From the NCBI GenBank assembly GCA_032622095.1, contig CP136061.1:174615692-174679691 (forward strand): 64,000 nt of DNA, read 5' to 3'. A program made the translations under genes and the position numbers. Within the stretch, counting starts at the first letter, position 1. Every line of letters begins with the position of its first letter. Below, one piece after another: positions 25,095 through 37,269 of the stretch. The notes beneath the pieces were generated by a model. The model saw only the letters and a program-made list of their open reading frames with translations. It was not told the origin of the DNA and did no database searches. This DNA comes from Siphonodentalium dalli (taxonomy: Eukaryota; Mollusca; Scaphopoda; Gadilida; Siphonodentaliidae).

Positions 25095-26142
25095 AGGTGT
25101 ATGAGTTTCACAGCCCAAAATACAGATCTAGTTCGAATATGGGTTTGATCTGATTTATTTTAAAGGAGTTATGACCCTTTTTCGAAAAAAAAAAATTATT
25201 TTTAACTTTTATAATACATGTAATAATAAAAAAAATGTCGTTGACATTGTCATTTGTTTTCATTTAGATAGTGATGATTATGATACAAGTTGATAAAAAG
25301 ATTTCCAATGTGTCCCTTTAATTTTTTTAAATAATTAAAAACAATTTTTTTTTTAAGTTAAAAAAGTTTAAGTTGAAAAACTAACACCATTATAACTCTG
25401 CCAAGGGTACCCCGAATCACCACACCAAATTTGATTAAATCAGTCCAAAATCTTGTGTTATGTACTGGTAAATCTGTTTGGAGCAACATTAAATCCAATT
25501 CACCAATTGCATTTGGACTACTTAGCTATTGATAAAGCTATATTATTTTCTGATGTCTCTTATGCCAATGTGCAAATAATCTGATAAAGAAGGCTATGGT
25601 ATCTAATTTAAAATAAAGATTCAACAATAAACATCACATGATATTAACAGTAGACTTGGACATCTGTGCTGCAGACTTATATCTTCAGATGGTCTGATAT
25701 CATTTTAATTGTTATTGGTTTAATAGAGAGGTCAGTGTTCAACAAAAACAATTCCTGTGATTTTTTGACAGCTCTGCTGTATAATTGATATTAATGGGTC
25801 AGTGGTGAGATTGCTTATCTGTATACTGGGACACATTATTATTGTAAACTTAAATTGGACTCTCTTAACCCAAGTATTCCATGTCCAGGTCACACCTACA
25901 CATTTAACCCACGGGCTTGCTGGCTGTGGCGGTTTAGCATTACAGATCCTGTACCAGTGCATTCTCTTATATAAATGCCAGTGACCCATAAATTCCAATA
26001 ATTTGTGTTATGTACATTTGTCTATAATAGTACATAACAGTATACTCTATAATTCAACACCAAAACTCTCATTTATCCGATCATATTAAATTTTTATCGT
26101 CAAGGGATGGGTTAACATCTGCCGATCGTGATCGGCCTCTCG
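25095..26142 (+). mobile_element. Family-3 Helentron-like element, 5'-truncated copy
   Basis: 25099-25200 matches the family-3 core (CAGATCTAGTTCGAATATGG, GGAGTTATGACCC). The 3' end is the family hairpin GCCGATCGTGATCGGC followed by CTCTCG, ending at 26142. The palindromic head and GTCY tract are missing. The interior is AT-rich and diverged. Confidence 0.55.
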
Positions 26143-26147
26143 TTCTG

Positions 26148-27260
26148 TATTTCATTAAAAAAAACATGGTCGCCCGCAGCCATCTGGAATTTTACTATTT
26201 GCATGACTAAATCATTTGGCACACCCTAGAGGCCACCTCCTTCATCTGATCATCACCAAACTTCATGTGGATCCTCTGTGTGACCTCTAGATGGGAGGCA
26301 TAAATTTTGTCCGAAATTTGTTTTAAAAAGCATGACTGAAAGCAGACATCTTGGATTTCAGATTTGAATCCATTGGCACACCCTGCAGCCTGCATTTATT
26401 GGAGATTTTTTTTTGAAAATTTACAATGGGAACGAGTCATTTTGGGGTCATTCGGCCATAAAACATATCCGATGGCAGCCATCTTGGATTTTACTCTTTG
26501 GCATGGGCTACAGGTCGTACCTTTGATCGGATCATCATGAAATTTGTCATGGATGTTGACATTGACATGTAGATGGGAACGAGTCATTTTGGAGCTATTC
26601 GGCAAAAATACATGGCCGCCAGCAGCCATCTTGGATTTCAAAATTCAATCCATTAGCACTGGCTGCAGGCCATAGTGTTCATCTGATCATCATGATCTGT
26701 CGTGGATGTTAATATTGACATGCAGATGGAGCTTGTCATTTTGAGGTCATTGGGCCATAAAACATGGCCACCGGCAGACATCTTGGATTTTACTCTTTGC
26801 ATGACTAAATCCTTAGGCATGGGCTACAAGTCTTACCTTTGGTGGGATCATTATGAAATTTGTCGTGGCTGTTGACATTGACATGTAGATGGGAAACGAG
26901 TCATTCGACCATTGGCTGCTGCATGACTAAATCCTTCGGCACGCCCTACAGGCCACATCTCTCATCCGACCATCACACTTCATATTGATCACCAGCAGCC
27001 ATCTTGGATTTCAAATTTGAATCCATCGGCACACCCCGGAGCCTGCATTTATTGGAGTATTGATTTGAAAAAAATAATTTGATGAAAAACATTGCACCGA
27101 CATGACTCTTTGCATGACTAAATCCTTTGGTGCACATTACAGACCACATCTCACATCCGATCATCACCAAACTTCATATGTATTTTCGGGGTGACCTAGA
27201 TGGGAGCCTCCTATTTTGATCAAAATACATTGCTGCCAAGCGTCCATCTTGGAAATTATT
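26148..27260 (+). repeat. Family-1 ~160-bp array, second locus
   Basis: Six or so degenerate units with CATGGCCGCCAGCAGCCATC, TTGGATTTTACTC, GAAATTTGTCATGG and GACATGTAGATGGG. It follows directly after the family-3 hairpin end. No palindromic head here. Confidence 0.8.
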
Positions 27261-27334
27261 CTTTGTAAGAATAAATTCCCTTGACTATTGTATTGCCATC
27301 TTAGTGCAAATCATTCAATATGTGCATGCATGCT

Positions 27335-27640
27335 CATCTACAATTATTTTACACTAATACTATACACTTATAATACTCTTGCATCACACTCAGTAGTGTA
27401 CACTTACAATACACTTATAACCCCATTTGGAACTTATACAACACACAACACTTGCATTTATAATACACTTATCCTCCACATGCCAACATACACTTATACC
27501 ACACTTAGAATCATACACTTATTTGACACTTACGATCTCATTTACATAGTTGGAACATACACTTACAATACAGTTATAATACACTACACTTACTGTCACT
27601 GTTGGACTTGTACACTTGGCTGTAAGTGTACACTTGGAGG
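27335..27640 (+). repeat. ACACTTA/TAATACACTT word array
   Basis: A loose array of TACACTTATAATACACTT-like words with irregular spacing, resuming at 28473-28530 after the hAT insertion. It includes a snap-back CCAAGTGTACACTTACAGCC-type stretch near 27610. Confidence 0.75.
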
Positions 27641-28464
27641 TAGGGGTGGGAAGATACACCGATGCACCGGTGTATCGCGATACGGTAACACACGATGCAT
27701 GCACCGATACAAATCCTTAAATATCGTCATATTGCGATACACGTATAATTCATAATAAATGATTACTGTACGAAAACTTCGAGAGTTTCAGTCCTAAAAC
27801 AAAGTTAAAACAAGACTTCGCATGTGCATATATAGCTTCGCGCGAAAGTGATGAAACGTACTATAATGTGTCCGTGCTGCACGTGCATCGCGTGTTTGAT
27901 TAGAGCCGGTGCATATTTACGCCACATGGCACAATTGATATATAACTTCCCGTTTCGGTTTCGGTAGCACATGTCACGTGCGCTCGCAGCTGACGCAATA
28001 CTGCCTTCTAAATATACCGGTACTTTCCGCGGTACCCTTCATTTTGACCGCGTAATCGCGTGTCACTCGAACTCAATTCGTATAGTTAAGAGTCCAGTGG
28101 TCTGAATCTAGTACATTGTATTTAGAGTTACTCCTCTTACATTGGCAGCTCCGCGTTTTGTGATTTATTAACAAGTGATTTTAAGCACGATCACTTAGAC
28201 ACTTACGGACTTTCTTTGTGCAAGTCTTGATTACCCGATTTTGTGGTCATCGTCCTTGAACTCTTGAGTTTCAACATCCGTTAATGATATTTGCCCTAAT
28301 AAGCTTGTGTTTGAGTTGTCATGTTTGATTTGATTAAATTCTGAAACAATGTCTGGAGTGTATCTATGTAGTATGTATATATGTATCTAGATACGCACTC
28401 GTATCGCGAACGGTGTATCGAGATACGTATCGTATCGTGGCACTAGCGTATCTTCCCACCCCTA
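27641..28464. mobile_element. Non-autonomous hAT element (824 bp)
   Basis: Inverted ends TAGGGGTGGGAAGATAC and a perfect 8-bp target duplication CTTGGAGG (27633-27640, 28465-28472), both typical of hAT. The subterminal part has CGATAC/GTATCG words. No transposase. Confidence 0.92.
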
Positions 28465-28472
28465 CTTGGAGG

Positions 28473-28717
28473 ATAAATTTCCCTACACTTATTTTACACT
28501 TCTACACTTATTTTACACTTCTAACACACTTGGGTAATGATAAGGTTATAATACAATGATCAAATGTGTTAGCTAGGTCTATCAAGCCTTACTATCTTTT
28601 TAGGAGACTTTATCCTCCATATATATAAACATTTGTGTTCTTAATTTAAATTATGTAAAATCATGTATAAATTGGCAAGCAAGACAAGTTTGAATAACTC
28701 CTTGTTTTTATTTTCAG
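28473..28717. other. End of the ACACTT array and intron-like DNA
   Basis: 28473-28530 continues the word array; the rest is AT-rich and ends in a pyrimidine tract and CAG acceptor. Confidence 0.5.
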
Positions 28718-28840
28718 ACCGTCTTGCAACTACCAGTAGCTACTCTATTAGGAGAATCCATCAGGATCTCAGAGCAAATGAAAGAGAAGATAGACTCATT
28801 TTCAGACTCGCACTTGGCTGAAAAAACAAGATTTCCAAAG
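28718..28840 (+). CDS. Internal coding exon of an unrecognised host gene (A)
   Basis: A pyrimidine-rich tract and TTTTCAG acceptor precede 28718, and AAG/GTGAAT donor follows 28840. The 123 bases are an open frame of 41 codons (phase 0 to phase 0). The peptide starts TVLQLPVATLLGESIRISEQ and continues with a charged helical stretch ending TRFPK. The composition is that of a soluble protein, not of a repeat, and no second copy occurs in the window. I do not recognise the family. The phase fits exon B at 58869 (phase 0 start), so the two could be consecutive exons of one gene. Confidence 0.55.
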
Positions 28841-29034
28841 GTGAATTTGTTAGTACACTTATATGTTACTAGCGGATGTGATGTACTTGTTGCATGGATA
28901 AAGTGTTGCAAAATTAATATTGAAACAGTTACAATAATATGGAACTGTTGTTTGCTAAAGCTCCCCTCATCCTTTCTTTCGGCTTAAACGGCATCTCAAC
29001 TGAATATATAGATTACATGGCGTGCTGATGAAGT

Positions 29035-29215
29035 AAATGATAAAGAGCCTTTGTGTCATTTCTCGTGTTTTACCTTGTCCCGATAAGGTAAAAGATAAAT
29101 AGCGCATGTGTCCTTCTTTGTCCCTATAAGGTAAAAGATAAATAGCGCATGTGTTGTTGTTTGTCCCGATAAGGTAAAATATAAAGAGTGTTCGTGTCGT
29201 TTCTGTTTGGTAATT
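29035..29215. repeat. ~57-bp minisatellite, about three copies
   Basis: Units contain TTGTCCCGATAAGGTAAAAG and ATAAATAGCGCATGTGT. Confidence 0.85.
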
Positions 29216-29284
29216 TGGTAATCAGGACCCAGCCCATGTTAGCCAGAGAGCCAAAATACATACCCATGTCAAATTTCATCTTAA

Positions 29285-29755
29285 AGATACGGTTGGCCTT
29301 GGCGGTGGGTATTCTGTGAAAATATTTCCACCCGTCAAAAACCGCCACAAACAGAAAGAACATCAAAATGTAGACAGACTTTGTCCGTATACAAATAAGA
29401 AATATCGCATAAACTGTATGGTATTGGCATATGTTTGGCCATTGTTATGTAAACAAAAACATAAAAAGTTACTTTCCTGGTGTTTGTTTATATTATGATG
29501 GTAAACATAAAGAGCGTTCTTTATCGGCGAATTCCTTATATGGAATTATTAAAGAGTGTTTATGCTATTTATGTGTGATCAGCCAGTAGCATGCTGTTGT
29601 TTTCTGTAACACAATCAGACTCTTGTTTAGGTAAGACATAATTTACGCGATGGTCATGGTATATATGAACGAAACTGTATTAGTTTTAATGTTTTTCTGT
29701 TTACGGTGATTGGAAAAAATATGAATATTTTCGACAACAAAGGCCGCACGTGCCT
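29285..29755 (+). mobile_element. Kolobok/T2-like TTAA MITE (E6), copy 1
   Basis: TTAA at 29281-29284 and 29756-29759. Ends are AGATACGGTTGGCC and, inverted, AGGCACGTGCGGCC. An inverted copy lies at 55612-56105. TTAA plus AGG-type ends are characteristic of the T2/Kolobok group. Confidence 0.8.
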
Positions 29756-29759
29756 TTAA

Positions 29760-30911
29760 TCAGTGCAGAAATATGGATTCATATAAGGAACATGCATATT
29801 ATTATTATGTTACTGTTTTACTTTTTGAGCAAATAGATTGCATGGGCTACAGGTCACTATGGTAACATACAATCAAGCTTTTGATGTTTCTTCTGTTATG
29901 CTGCTGTCTTTATGTTGGCGATTCTTCTCTGTGTATATGCCATGCCTAACAATACTGCCTTCTGTAGTTGGTATGGTGCAATATTTGGTGTTGCTTGTTT
30001 TAGCCATTTAGACAAAAATTTGTAACTGCATCAGTAGCCCATTTTAACTATTGAAATCACATTTCTTTTAAGACTCCACATTTTGACATATTCTATTTTG
30101 AGATCAACACATTTTTTGACTTTCTCTGTCTCTTTCTGCACAATGTTGTAGTCGCTTGTGACAGAAATATCCAGCAAGAGACACACACCTCGTTCACGAT
30201 TTTACAAGATAATGTCAGGTTTGTTTAAAGGGGTGTGTCTGTCCATGTGCACCTGTGTGTTCCACACACTACTTCAATATCATTAGGGACCTTGTCAAAT
30301 TACAAGCTCTCCGGTCAAAAACTCCGCTCTCCGGTAAGGTAAATAGCGTAAAACACAGCACAGTTTTTGTTATGTTCATCAGAGTTATAGCAAAGTTTCT
30401 GGCAGAGTTTCCGGCAGAGTTTTTGTTACGTTATAGCAGAGTTTCTGTTACGTTATAGCGGAGTTTTGTTATGTTCATCGGAATTACTGCGGAGTTTCCA
30501 TCAAAGTCCGCTGGATTTGAATGCGCTCACATCTGAGTGTTCCATCTAAAACTCCGTTTTACTAGGAAACACACTGCATTTTTTATTATCAGCCATATAT
30601 GGCAAAGCAGAATTAATTCAGTCATGCTTGCACTGCAGCTTATCTACTATTTACACCTCTGTTAACATGTTGTTTGCATTGTTTTATAATATTCGGTATT
30701 GTTTGATTAATTGGCAGTAATAATTAATGATCGATGCACGTTCTGTTTCGATTCCGATTCCGTACTTTATATATGTAGACATAAATCATGTCATTTCACT
30801 TCACTTTCATAGCATTGAAGTACACTTTATTCCCATCAAAGTACACTTTATTCATCACTGATTGTCATAGTATCTAATATTCTAGCAAGTTCAGTTCACA
30901 AGCTGCATTAA
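29760..30911. other. Intron-like DNA with a GGAGTTT word array
   Basis: 30300-30560 has about eight copies of GCGGAGTTT / GCAGAGTTT-type words interleaved with GTTATGTTCAT, like the subterminal array of a transposon whose termini I could not define. The remainder has no recognisable feature. Confidence 0.45.
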
Positions 30912-31319
30912 GGGAGCGTCTCAAAAGTCTTTGCGGAATTCCGAAAGTATTTTCCGAAAACAAATGACGTTATGAACACTTTGCGGAAATTTTTCGGTAA
31001 TTACGTTCCTTCTTTCGGAAAATAGCACTAAGGTTTGCGGAAAAGAAGACGACGTTTGCGGATTTTTTTCGGAATACGTCCGACGTTTTCGGAATTTGCG
31101 GAAATAATTGCGGAATTCAACCCAACGTTATCGAAATTTTAGTTTCTTCTTTCGGAATTTGCAGAAATAATTGCGGAATTCACCCCAACGTTATCGGAAT
31201 TTTAGTTTCCTCTTTCGGAATTTGCGGAAATAATTGCGGAATTCACCCTAACGTTATCGGAATTTGAATGCATGCGGACCTTGTTCCGGAAAATTTGCGG
31301 AATATATTCATGGGTGTCG

Positions 31320-32229
31320 GGCCGGTAAAATCGTAAACATCACCGCATACTGTAGAGTATATAGGTCTATTGCTATTGGGTTCGTTTATTTATTAGGTTT
31401 ACAGTGTTTATTAACTTAATAAAAACAATACAGCAATTAAAACACCTTTCTTTGACGAATCTTGGTATGGCTTCATCAAGCATTCATTGCCACAGCTATA
31501 TAGTCAAAACGTGTTTTAATTAACAAGCACGAATCATGTATATATATGGCATGCAGGGAGTGAGTACCGGTACCCTATATAAACCTCCTGACATGTACTC
31601 ATATATATTTGACACGAGAGTGCGCAATTATCGCTACATGTATAACAAGTTCCATGACACTGGAAAAGTTCACGGCTGACCTAGTTAATTATAGCAATGA
31701 TGTCAGTTTGACACTGTTTGCAATGTCAACACTGTCCTCCCCATGCATTGAAGTCCGTGCCTACTGACTTCTTTCATTAATAGTCGCATTGCGATTGGTT
31801 AGACAACAAACAAACACCGACGTCAATCATAGTATTTCAGGTATTGTTCCCACCCGGCCTCTATCTCAGTCTGAATGGAGTTACCACTGATTGGTTAAAT
31901 CGAGCTCTGTCCATGCAAAGTGCATGTCTTTTGTAGATTCCGTTAGCTAACGACCAGAATATGCGATGAGGCGTGACTGCATGCATCCTTTATATTTCAC
32001 TTAAATATATGATATATGTTGCCTATTGTGGACCCCCCCCCCCAACTTTTCGCAAGTAGGGGAACCTAATACAGTCGTAATAGTATATAATACAGTTAAT
32101 ACTGCCAATTTTCGAATCTAGTTATCACCATAGAATGACATATTTTTTTTATCTTCCGAAACACTTATTTGCATATTACATTTTTGATACATTAGGTCCC
32201 GGCTTTAATTCGGCTTTACTCCTAACAAT
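31320..32229. other. E2 interior, unclassified
   Basis: AT-rich with a short poly-C (32034-32043) and no recognisable gene. Confidence 0.35.
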
Positions 32230-32400
32230 TTAATAAAGAGCGTTCCGTAGTTTTTTCATGAATCCTGATGGATAGTAAAAATTAAAAGAGCGCAGGAAAT
32301 TTCGATACAAATCTCCAGTGCAAAGGTTATACGCGAAGCAGTCATATTTAACTGACAAGTGTACACGTGCATAGGCCTATATGGGCTACTAGTTATAAGT
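32230..32400 (+). repeat. E3-derived scrap
   Basis: Matches ~62590-62720 (AATAAAGAGCG, CAGTGCAAAGGTTATA, CGCGAAG). Diverged. Confidence 0.65.
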
Positions 32401-33145
32401 AGCTGTAAATGAATGTTGTTTTCTTTAATACGGCTACACTTGATTTTTTTTTAATTGAAAAATAGACCAACATTCTATAAATGTATCTTCAGCCAGATAA
32501 ATACGTATTGTTCCCAATACTGCATTATTAAGTCACACCCAACTATATTTGCAACTGTAACGTTTACTCAGGCGATTTGCATTGGAAGACATGTCCATTC
32601 AAATTAATCCGACCACTTTTTTTCTGGACATGTTGTGTGAATTCAACTGCGAAAATTAATGTGACCTTCAATTAATAATTCCGTCAGAAACGGCATGGGT
32701 AGAAATTCAGTACAAATCTCAGTATAAGCAGGTCATACACTGACACACTTGGGTAACTTTGACAAGACAATAAATATTACCAATGTGGTCAGTTGATGAC
32801 CTATATCATATTATTCATATATTTATATCATTAAGAGGTAAACCTATTATATGCCCATTTACAGTAGTAATCTTACGAACATTGCCACACAAAAAAGTGA
32901 ATAAAACCCCTGATTGGGAACTTGTTAATCGCCGTTATTTTTGCGCGCATCTGTATCTCTCAAATGCCAGGTGCAGCGAATTACGTCAGCACGAGGACTG
33001 TGTAGCAATGAACATGATTTGCTACATCGTATACCGTTGTTTGAGTGAACATGATTGTATGTCACTTTCTCGGCGATATTCTCATTCAAGTTTAATCAAA
33101 AGTCCACTGGCATGATGCCCCGCGACTTTGTCTTTATAGTAACTA

Positions 33146-33655
33146 TTGAAAAGATTTGAACACACATTCAAGAATGGTGGTCAACAATGCTCGATTTCAC
33201 CAATTCCCATAATACACCGCGCGCTGGGTGCCGGGTTCCGGTTTACGCTGTACAAGCAGATTCGCATTTTGCAGGATTATAAAGTCAAATTTGAACGAGA
33301 GAATTACCTATATCCCCTGATGATAATAGAGCAGTTCACAATAATTTAGCTTTCCGCACTAGAAACCACAAACTGCCAAAAAGAACTCGGCGCTTGGACG
33401 AATAGGCCTACGGATTATTCGGACAGAATCTGCACTCTCTGTAATCTCGAAATCGGCGATGAATACCACATGGTACTGAATTGTAGGGAACTTGGCAAAC
33501 TAAGAATAAAATATCTGAAACCCGACTTCTATCAGAGACCAAACACTTATAATTAGCCGCTCTATTTAACTCCCGAAATCATATAAATTGTATTTATGTA
33601 TACAACTCTTCTGTAATGTCTATAATTGACGACCAGAATAAACTTAATTGAATTG
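33146..33655 (+). pseudogene. 3' fragment of a non-LTR (LINE) retrotransposon ORF2
   Basis: One frame from ~33146 to the TAG/TAA near 33556 carries the usual carboxy-terminal cysteine/histidine block of several LINE clades: ICTLCNLEIGDEYHMVLNC at ~33430-33490, followed by LGKLRIKYL. An in-frame TAG at 33347-33349 breaks it. The 3' tail is TTAATTGAATTGAAT (33636-33657), as for LINEs with short-repeat tails. The reverse transcriptase and endonuclease parts are absent (5' truncation). Confidence 0.7.
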
Positions 33656-33658
33656 AAT

Positions 33659-34049
33659 AGCCGGGACAACTCTGTTAGCCGGGACAACTTGGTCCATGTA
33701 ACAGCATAGATGAAGGAAGGATTTTTAGTCTATGCTAACAGCGAGTCATCCCGGCTAGATATGGAACGTTACACGATTCGTTGTTACTTTCATGACGTCA
33801 GCCAATAGAATGTTCGCGTCATGTGAGTGACGTCTAATGACCACCCACATTACGCCGTGACTCGGTGATTGACAGCTAGTTTTGTGCACGTCAACCGAGT
33901 TGTCCCGGTTGACCATCGATATATATTAAAAAATATACGTCGATGGGTTGACCGAGTTGTCTCGACTCATTTAACAGCGCGACCGAGTTGTCCTGGCAGA
34001 CCGAGTTGACTCGGCTAGCCGAGTTGTCCCGGCTCATGTAACAAGCCCC
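33659..34049. mobile_element. E5: small element with CCGAGTTGTCCCGGC words
   Basis: The right end, inverted, begins GGGGCTTGTTACATGAGCC; the left end starts with two GCCGGGACAAC words. Six or more copies of GAGTTGTCCCGG in both orientations mark the subterminal parts. The left terminus is unclear, so borders are approximate. Confidence 0.55.
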
Positions 34050-34399
34050 TTTGGTTCATAAAATGTTCGCGGGCGAAACATACCTTACCACGCAAAAACG
34101 CTCTTTATTTTTTATTGTGAAGAAAATTCTGGCTGGCAGTAAATTCCAAAAGGAGGCCCACATGGACGGATGTAGTCAATGTAATTTCAAACCAAATAAT
34201 TATAGTTTAAATTAGTGTAATTTAATTTAGTATACCGGTAGGACGTCGACTATATACTTATAAGATTATCACACCTTGTCGCCTGACGTAGCCTGACGTA
34301 GCAGATCGCCAACACACTGAATAGATCGTCTGGCAAAACAATGGGCTCAATCAAACCACATTTAGAGTGCCCTCTTTGTGTTTTTCAACACATTCTAAA

Positions 34400-34560
34400 A
34401 ACGGCAAGTACACTGTGACCGAAAGGCAAGTATACCGCGATCGAACGGCAAGTATACCGCGGTCGAACGGCAAGTATACCGCGGTCGAACGGCAAGTATA
34501 CCGCGGCCGGACGGCAAGTATAGGCCTACATCGCGGCCGAACGGCAATTAGACCGCGGAC
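34400..34560. repeat. 21-bp minisatellite
   Basis: Five or six copies of CGGCAAGTATACCGCGGTCGA, degrading toward the right. Confidence 0.9.
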
Positions 34561-34944
34561 CATTAACTGCAGTTATAGCCGGTGTGGCCGCGATGTTGTT
34601 GCAGTTCGGCCGCGGTGGAAACACAAACCGCACTGCGGTTAAGTGGACACTTGTTTTGTCCAGCGTGGTAGCTAATTGCTTGTTATGGAAATCCCTCATT
34701 TAGGTGAGAAGCACCCCAGTATATTGGGTATATAAACGATAATAGTAAAACTATTCTGATAAAACTATCGTAATGATAGAAGAGTTTATAATAAAACTGT
34801 GGATACAGTGTGTTGAATGATCATATTAAAATATAGCACGTTTGTTTGTTGATTCGAGCAATTATATTTACAGTGCTGATTAACAATCCCTTTAATGCCT
34901 TGTGTGTCAGGTTCCCGTTTGTGATGCGTCTTGTCTCGAGATTT

Positions 34945-35835
34945 AATTTGCGACGTGACGATTTGCGGAAGTATATTTCGCCGCAACAATTTTCCGGACA
35001 CTTCGCCGAGATTTGGGACAGTTCGCCGGAAACTGACGATAACTTCACCGAAGGTCGGGACTATTCGCCGTAATTTAAGACATTTCGCCGAGATATACGA
35101 CTTTTCGCCGGAATAGACGACTGTTAAAAAAAATAGACGAAATAAATTTACTTATATGTGGGTGTATTGTGGGACAATTGCAAATTTCTGACATTTATCG
35201 CAAGTTATTGCATTATTGTGCGCATACACAGTTTTATGACAAGCAATAGCCTACACAACTCAACATTCGTAGTTCTATCCATCTTGGGTGGATATGGTAA
35301 ATGTTGTAAAGCCAGTGATATATATACCATATGAAAGTCGCTAAAACAACCTAGTTACTATACGGATCACCACCGCTAAAACAACATAGGCCTATAGGCT
35401 ATACTTACTTTTCGGATCACCAATGGCTTCGGGTGAATTGTAATATGTAATATGAACACACCTCAGGTAACAGTATTGTCGGTAAAACACAAATGATGGT
35501 AATAATCACACGTGCTAGGAAGGAAGAATGGCTTCGGGTGAATTGTAATATGAACACACCTCAGGTAACAGTATTGTCGGTAAAACACAAATGATGGTAA
35601 TAATCACACGTGCCAGGAAGGAAGCCCGAAGTTTGTGTTCATAGTACCTATGTCAAACAGTCTTCACTAATGACTAATTAGCAGTTCGCAGGATTATAAT
35701 ACCTGTGTCAATCAGTCTTCACTAATTACGGGATTATAATATTCCGGCGAACTGTCACTCCGTCGAAAATGACTTTCGGCGAAATGTCCATTTCGGCGAA
35801 ATTTACTTCCGACGAGGAGTCCAGTCCCCAATCAT
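34945..35835. mobile_element. E4: element with TTCGCCGAAA words, nested in E2
   Basis: Left (34950-35130) and right (35745-35830) parts are imperfect inverted repeats containing GGAAGTAAATTTCGCCG and ACAGTTCGCCGGAA. Exact termini are uncertain. Confidence 0.55.
35421..35630. repeat. ~100-bp direct duplication
   Basis: Two copies of a unit beginning ATGGCTTCGGGTGAATTG; the first has a 7-base internal repeat the second lacks. Confidence 0.9.
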
Positions 35836-36305
35836 GAATTTTCAACGTTTTCGGAAAGTTACTTTTCGCAATGTCGACGTTACGGACTTTGCGGAATTCT
35901 TTATTTAACGTTTCGGTAATTTTTGCGGAAAACTCAATTTAACGTTTCGGTAATTTTTGCGGAAAATTCATGGCGTTTGCGGAAATCTTTATGTAACGTT
36001 TCGGTAATTTTGCGGAAAACTCATGGCGTTTTTCGGAACATTTGCGGAAAAATTCAGACGATAGCGTTGCGGAAATCTCGACGTTTCGGAAAATATTTGC
36101 GGATTCCGCAAAGACTTTTGAGACGCTCCCTAACTCATATAGTTATCATATTACTCATATTAAACCGGCTGATTCAAACTTCTTGCTGGGTCGTGTTATT
36201 GGGTTAAATGATTTTTTTTTATTTCGTTTTAATGCAATTGAATTATACTTCTGTACATTTAATTTAGCCTCCCATAATATTTGACTATTTTCTCCCCAGT
36301 GGAAT

Positions 36306-36931
36306 GTTTCATAATGTTCAAATATTTGTGACATATTATGATTGGTTTTGTGTTTTTTTCTGAAAAAAATGTTGGAAAAAAATCGAATTTATCAAATTCT
36401 GAGCCATATTCTGGTGGCCATCTTGGATTTTGATTTACAAATTTTACATCAGTTAACGTAGAAATATATAAGAAACCAAATGCAATTCATTGCAATGTCA
36501 TAACTAAATTGGATTTTTCCACAATCGTCATATAAATAGACATAGGGTAATATCGCGAAATGTACCGACTGTTGCAGATGATCGCACTGGCGGCCATTTT
36601 GATTTCTCCCTGAGTTGTCGATTACAGATTCTTTTGTCGGATGATATTGAAGGATTACTTGCGGTCATATAAACGTCATAATGTTCAAATATTTGTGACA
36701 TATTATGATTGGTTTTGTGTTTTTTCTGATTCGAAAAAAAAATCGAATTTTTCAAATTCTGTGCCATATTCTGGCGTCCATCTTGGATTTTGATTTTCAA
36801 ATTTGAAATCAATTGACGTAGAAATATATAAGGAACAAAATGCAATTCATTGCAATGTCATATCTTAATTAGTTTTTCCACAATCGTCATATATATAGAC
36901 ATAGGGTAAAATCGCGAAATTTTCCGACCCT
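36306..36931. repeat. ~368-bp direct tandem repeat, two copies
   Basis: 36306-36571 and 36674-36931 share CATAATGTTCAAATATTTG, CATCTTGGATTTTGATT and ATAGACATAGGGTAA. Confidence 0.88.
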
Positions 36932-37269
36932 CATGGCGCCATCTTGGATTACGTCATATGCGGCTTGGTTGATTTCTTGTTAACAATCGGAATCCTGTGT
37001 CGAGGTACATAAAAAAAATCGGTCCGGAGGAGTCCTGGGCTTAGGTCCGTAGGGGGTGTACCTAGCTGCCCGACTAGAAGGGTGAAATTGAATTTGTTGG
37101 TGCGTGGGGGTCAATTATATGCGTATGTGGTGTTATTTCCAACTTTGGTGACTTATTTTTTTAGTTATTAGCGTTATTTGAATAGAAAGCTACTAAACAA
37201 CGAACATAATATTGGCCGTATAGCACTATACGGCGTTTAATAATCAAGGTGTTAATTAACTACCGCTTA

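Larger units (their letters stand above)
30912..36130. mobile_element. E2: 5.2-kb Harbinger-like non-autonomous element
   Basis: Ends GGGAGCGTCTCAAAAGTC, inverted at the right, with TAA at 30909-30911 and 36131-36133. About 55 terminal bases match as an imperfect inverted repeat. Subterminal arrays (30930-31310 and ~35835-36120) consist of TTTGCGGAAA, ATTTCGG and related words. The interior holds an E3 scrap, a LINE tail, E5, a 21-bp minisatellite and E4. No transposase was found. Confidence 0.8.

Noticed and set aside
32783-33115. 110-codon frame as a host gene
   Set aside because: No splice sites, promoter or family motif; it lies inside E2 just before a LINE fragment.
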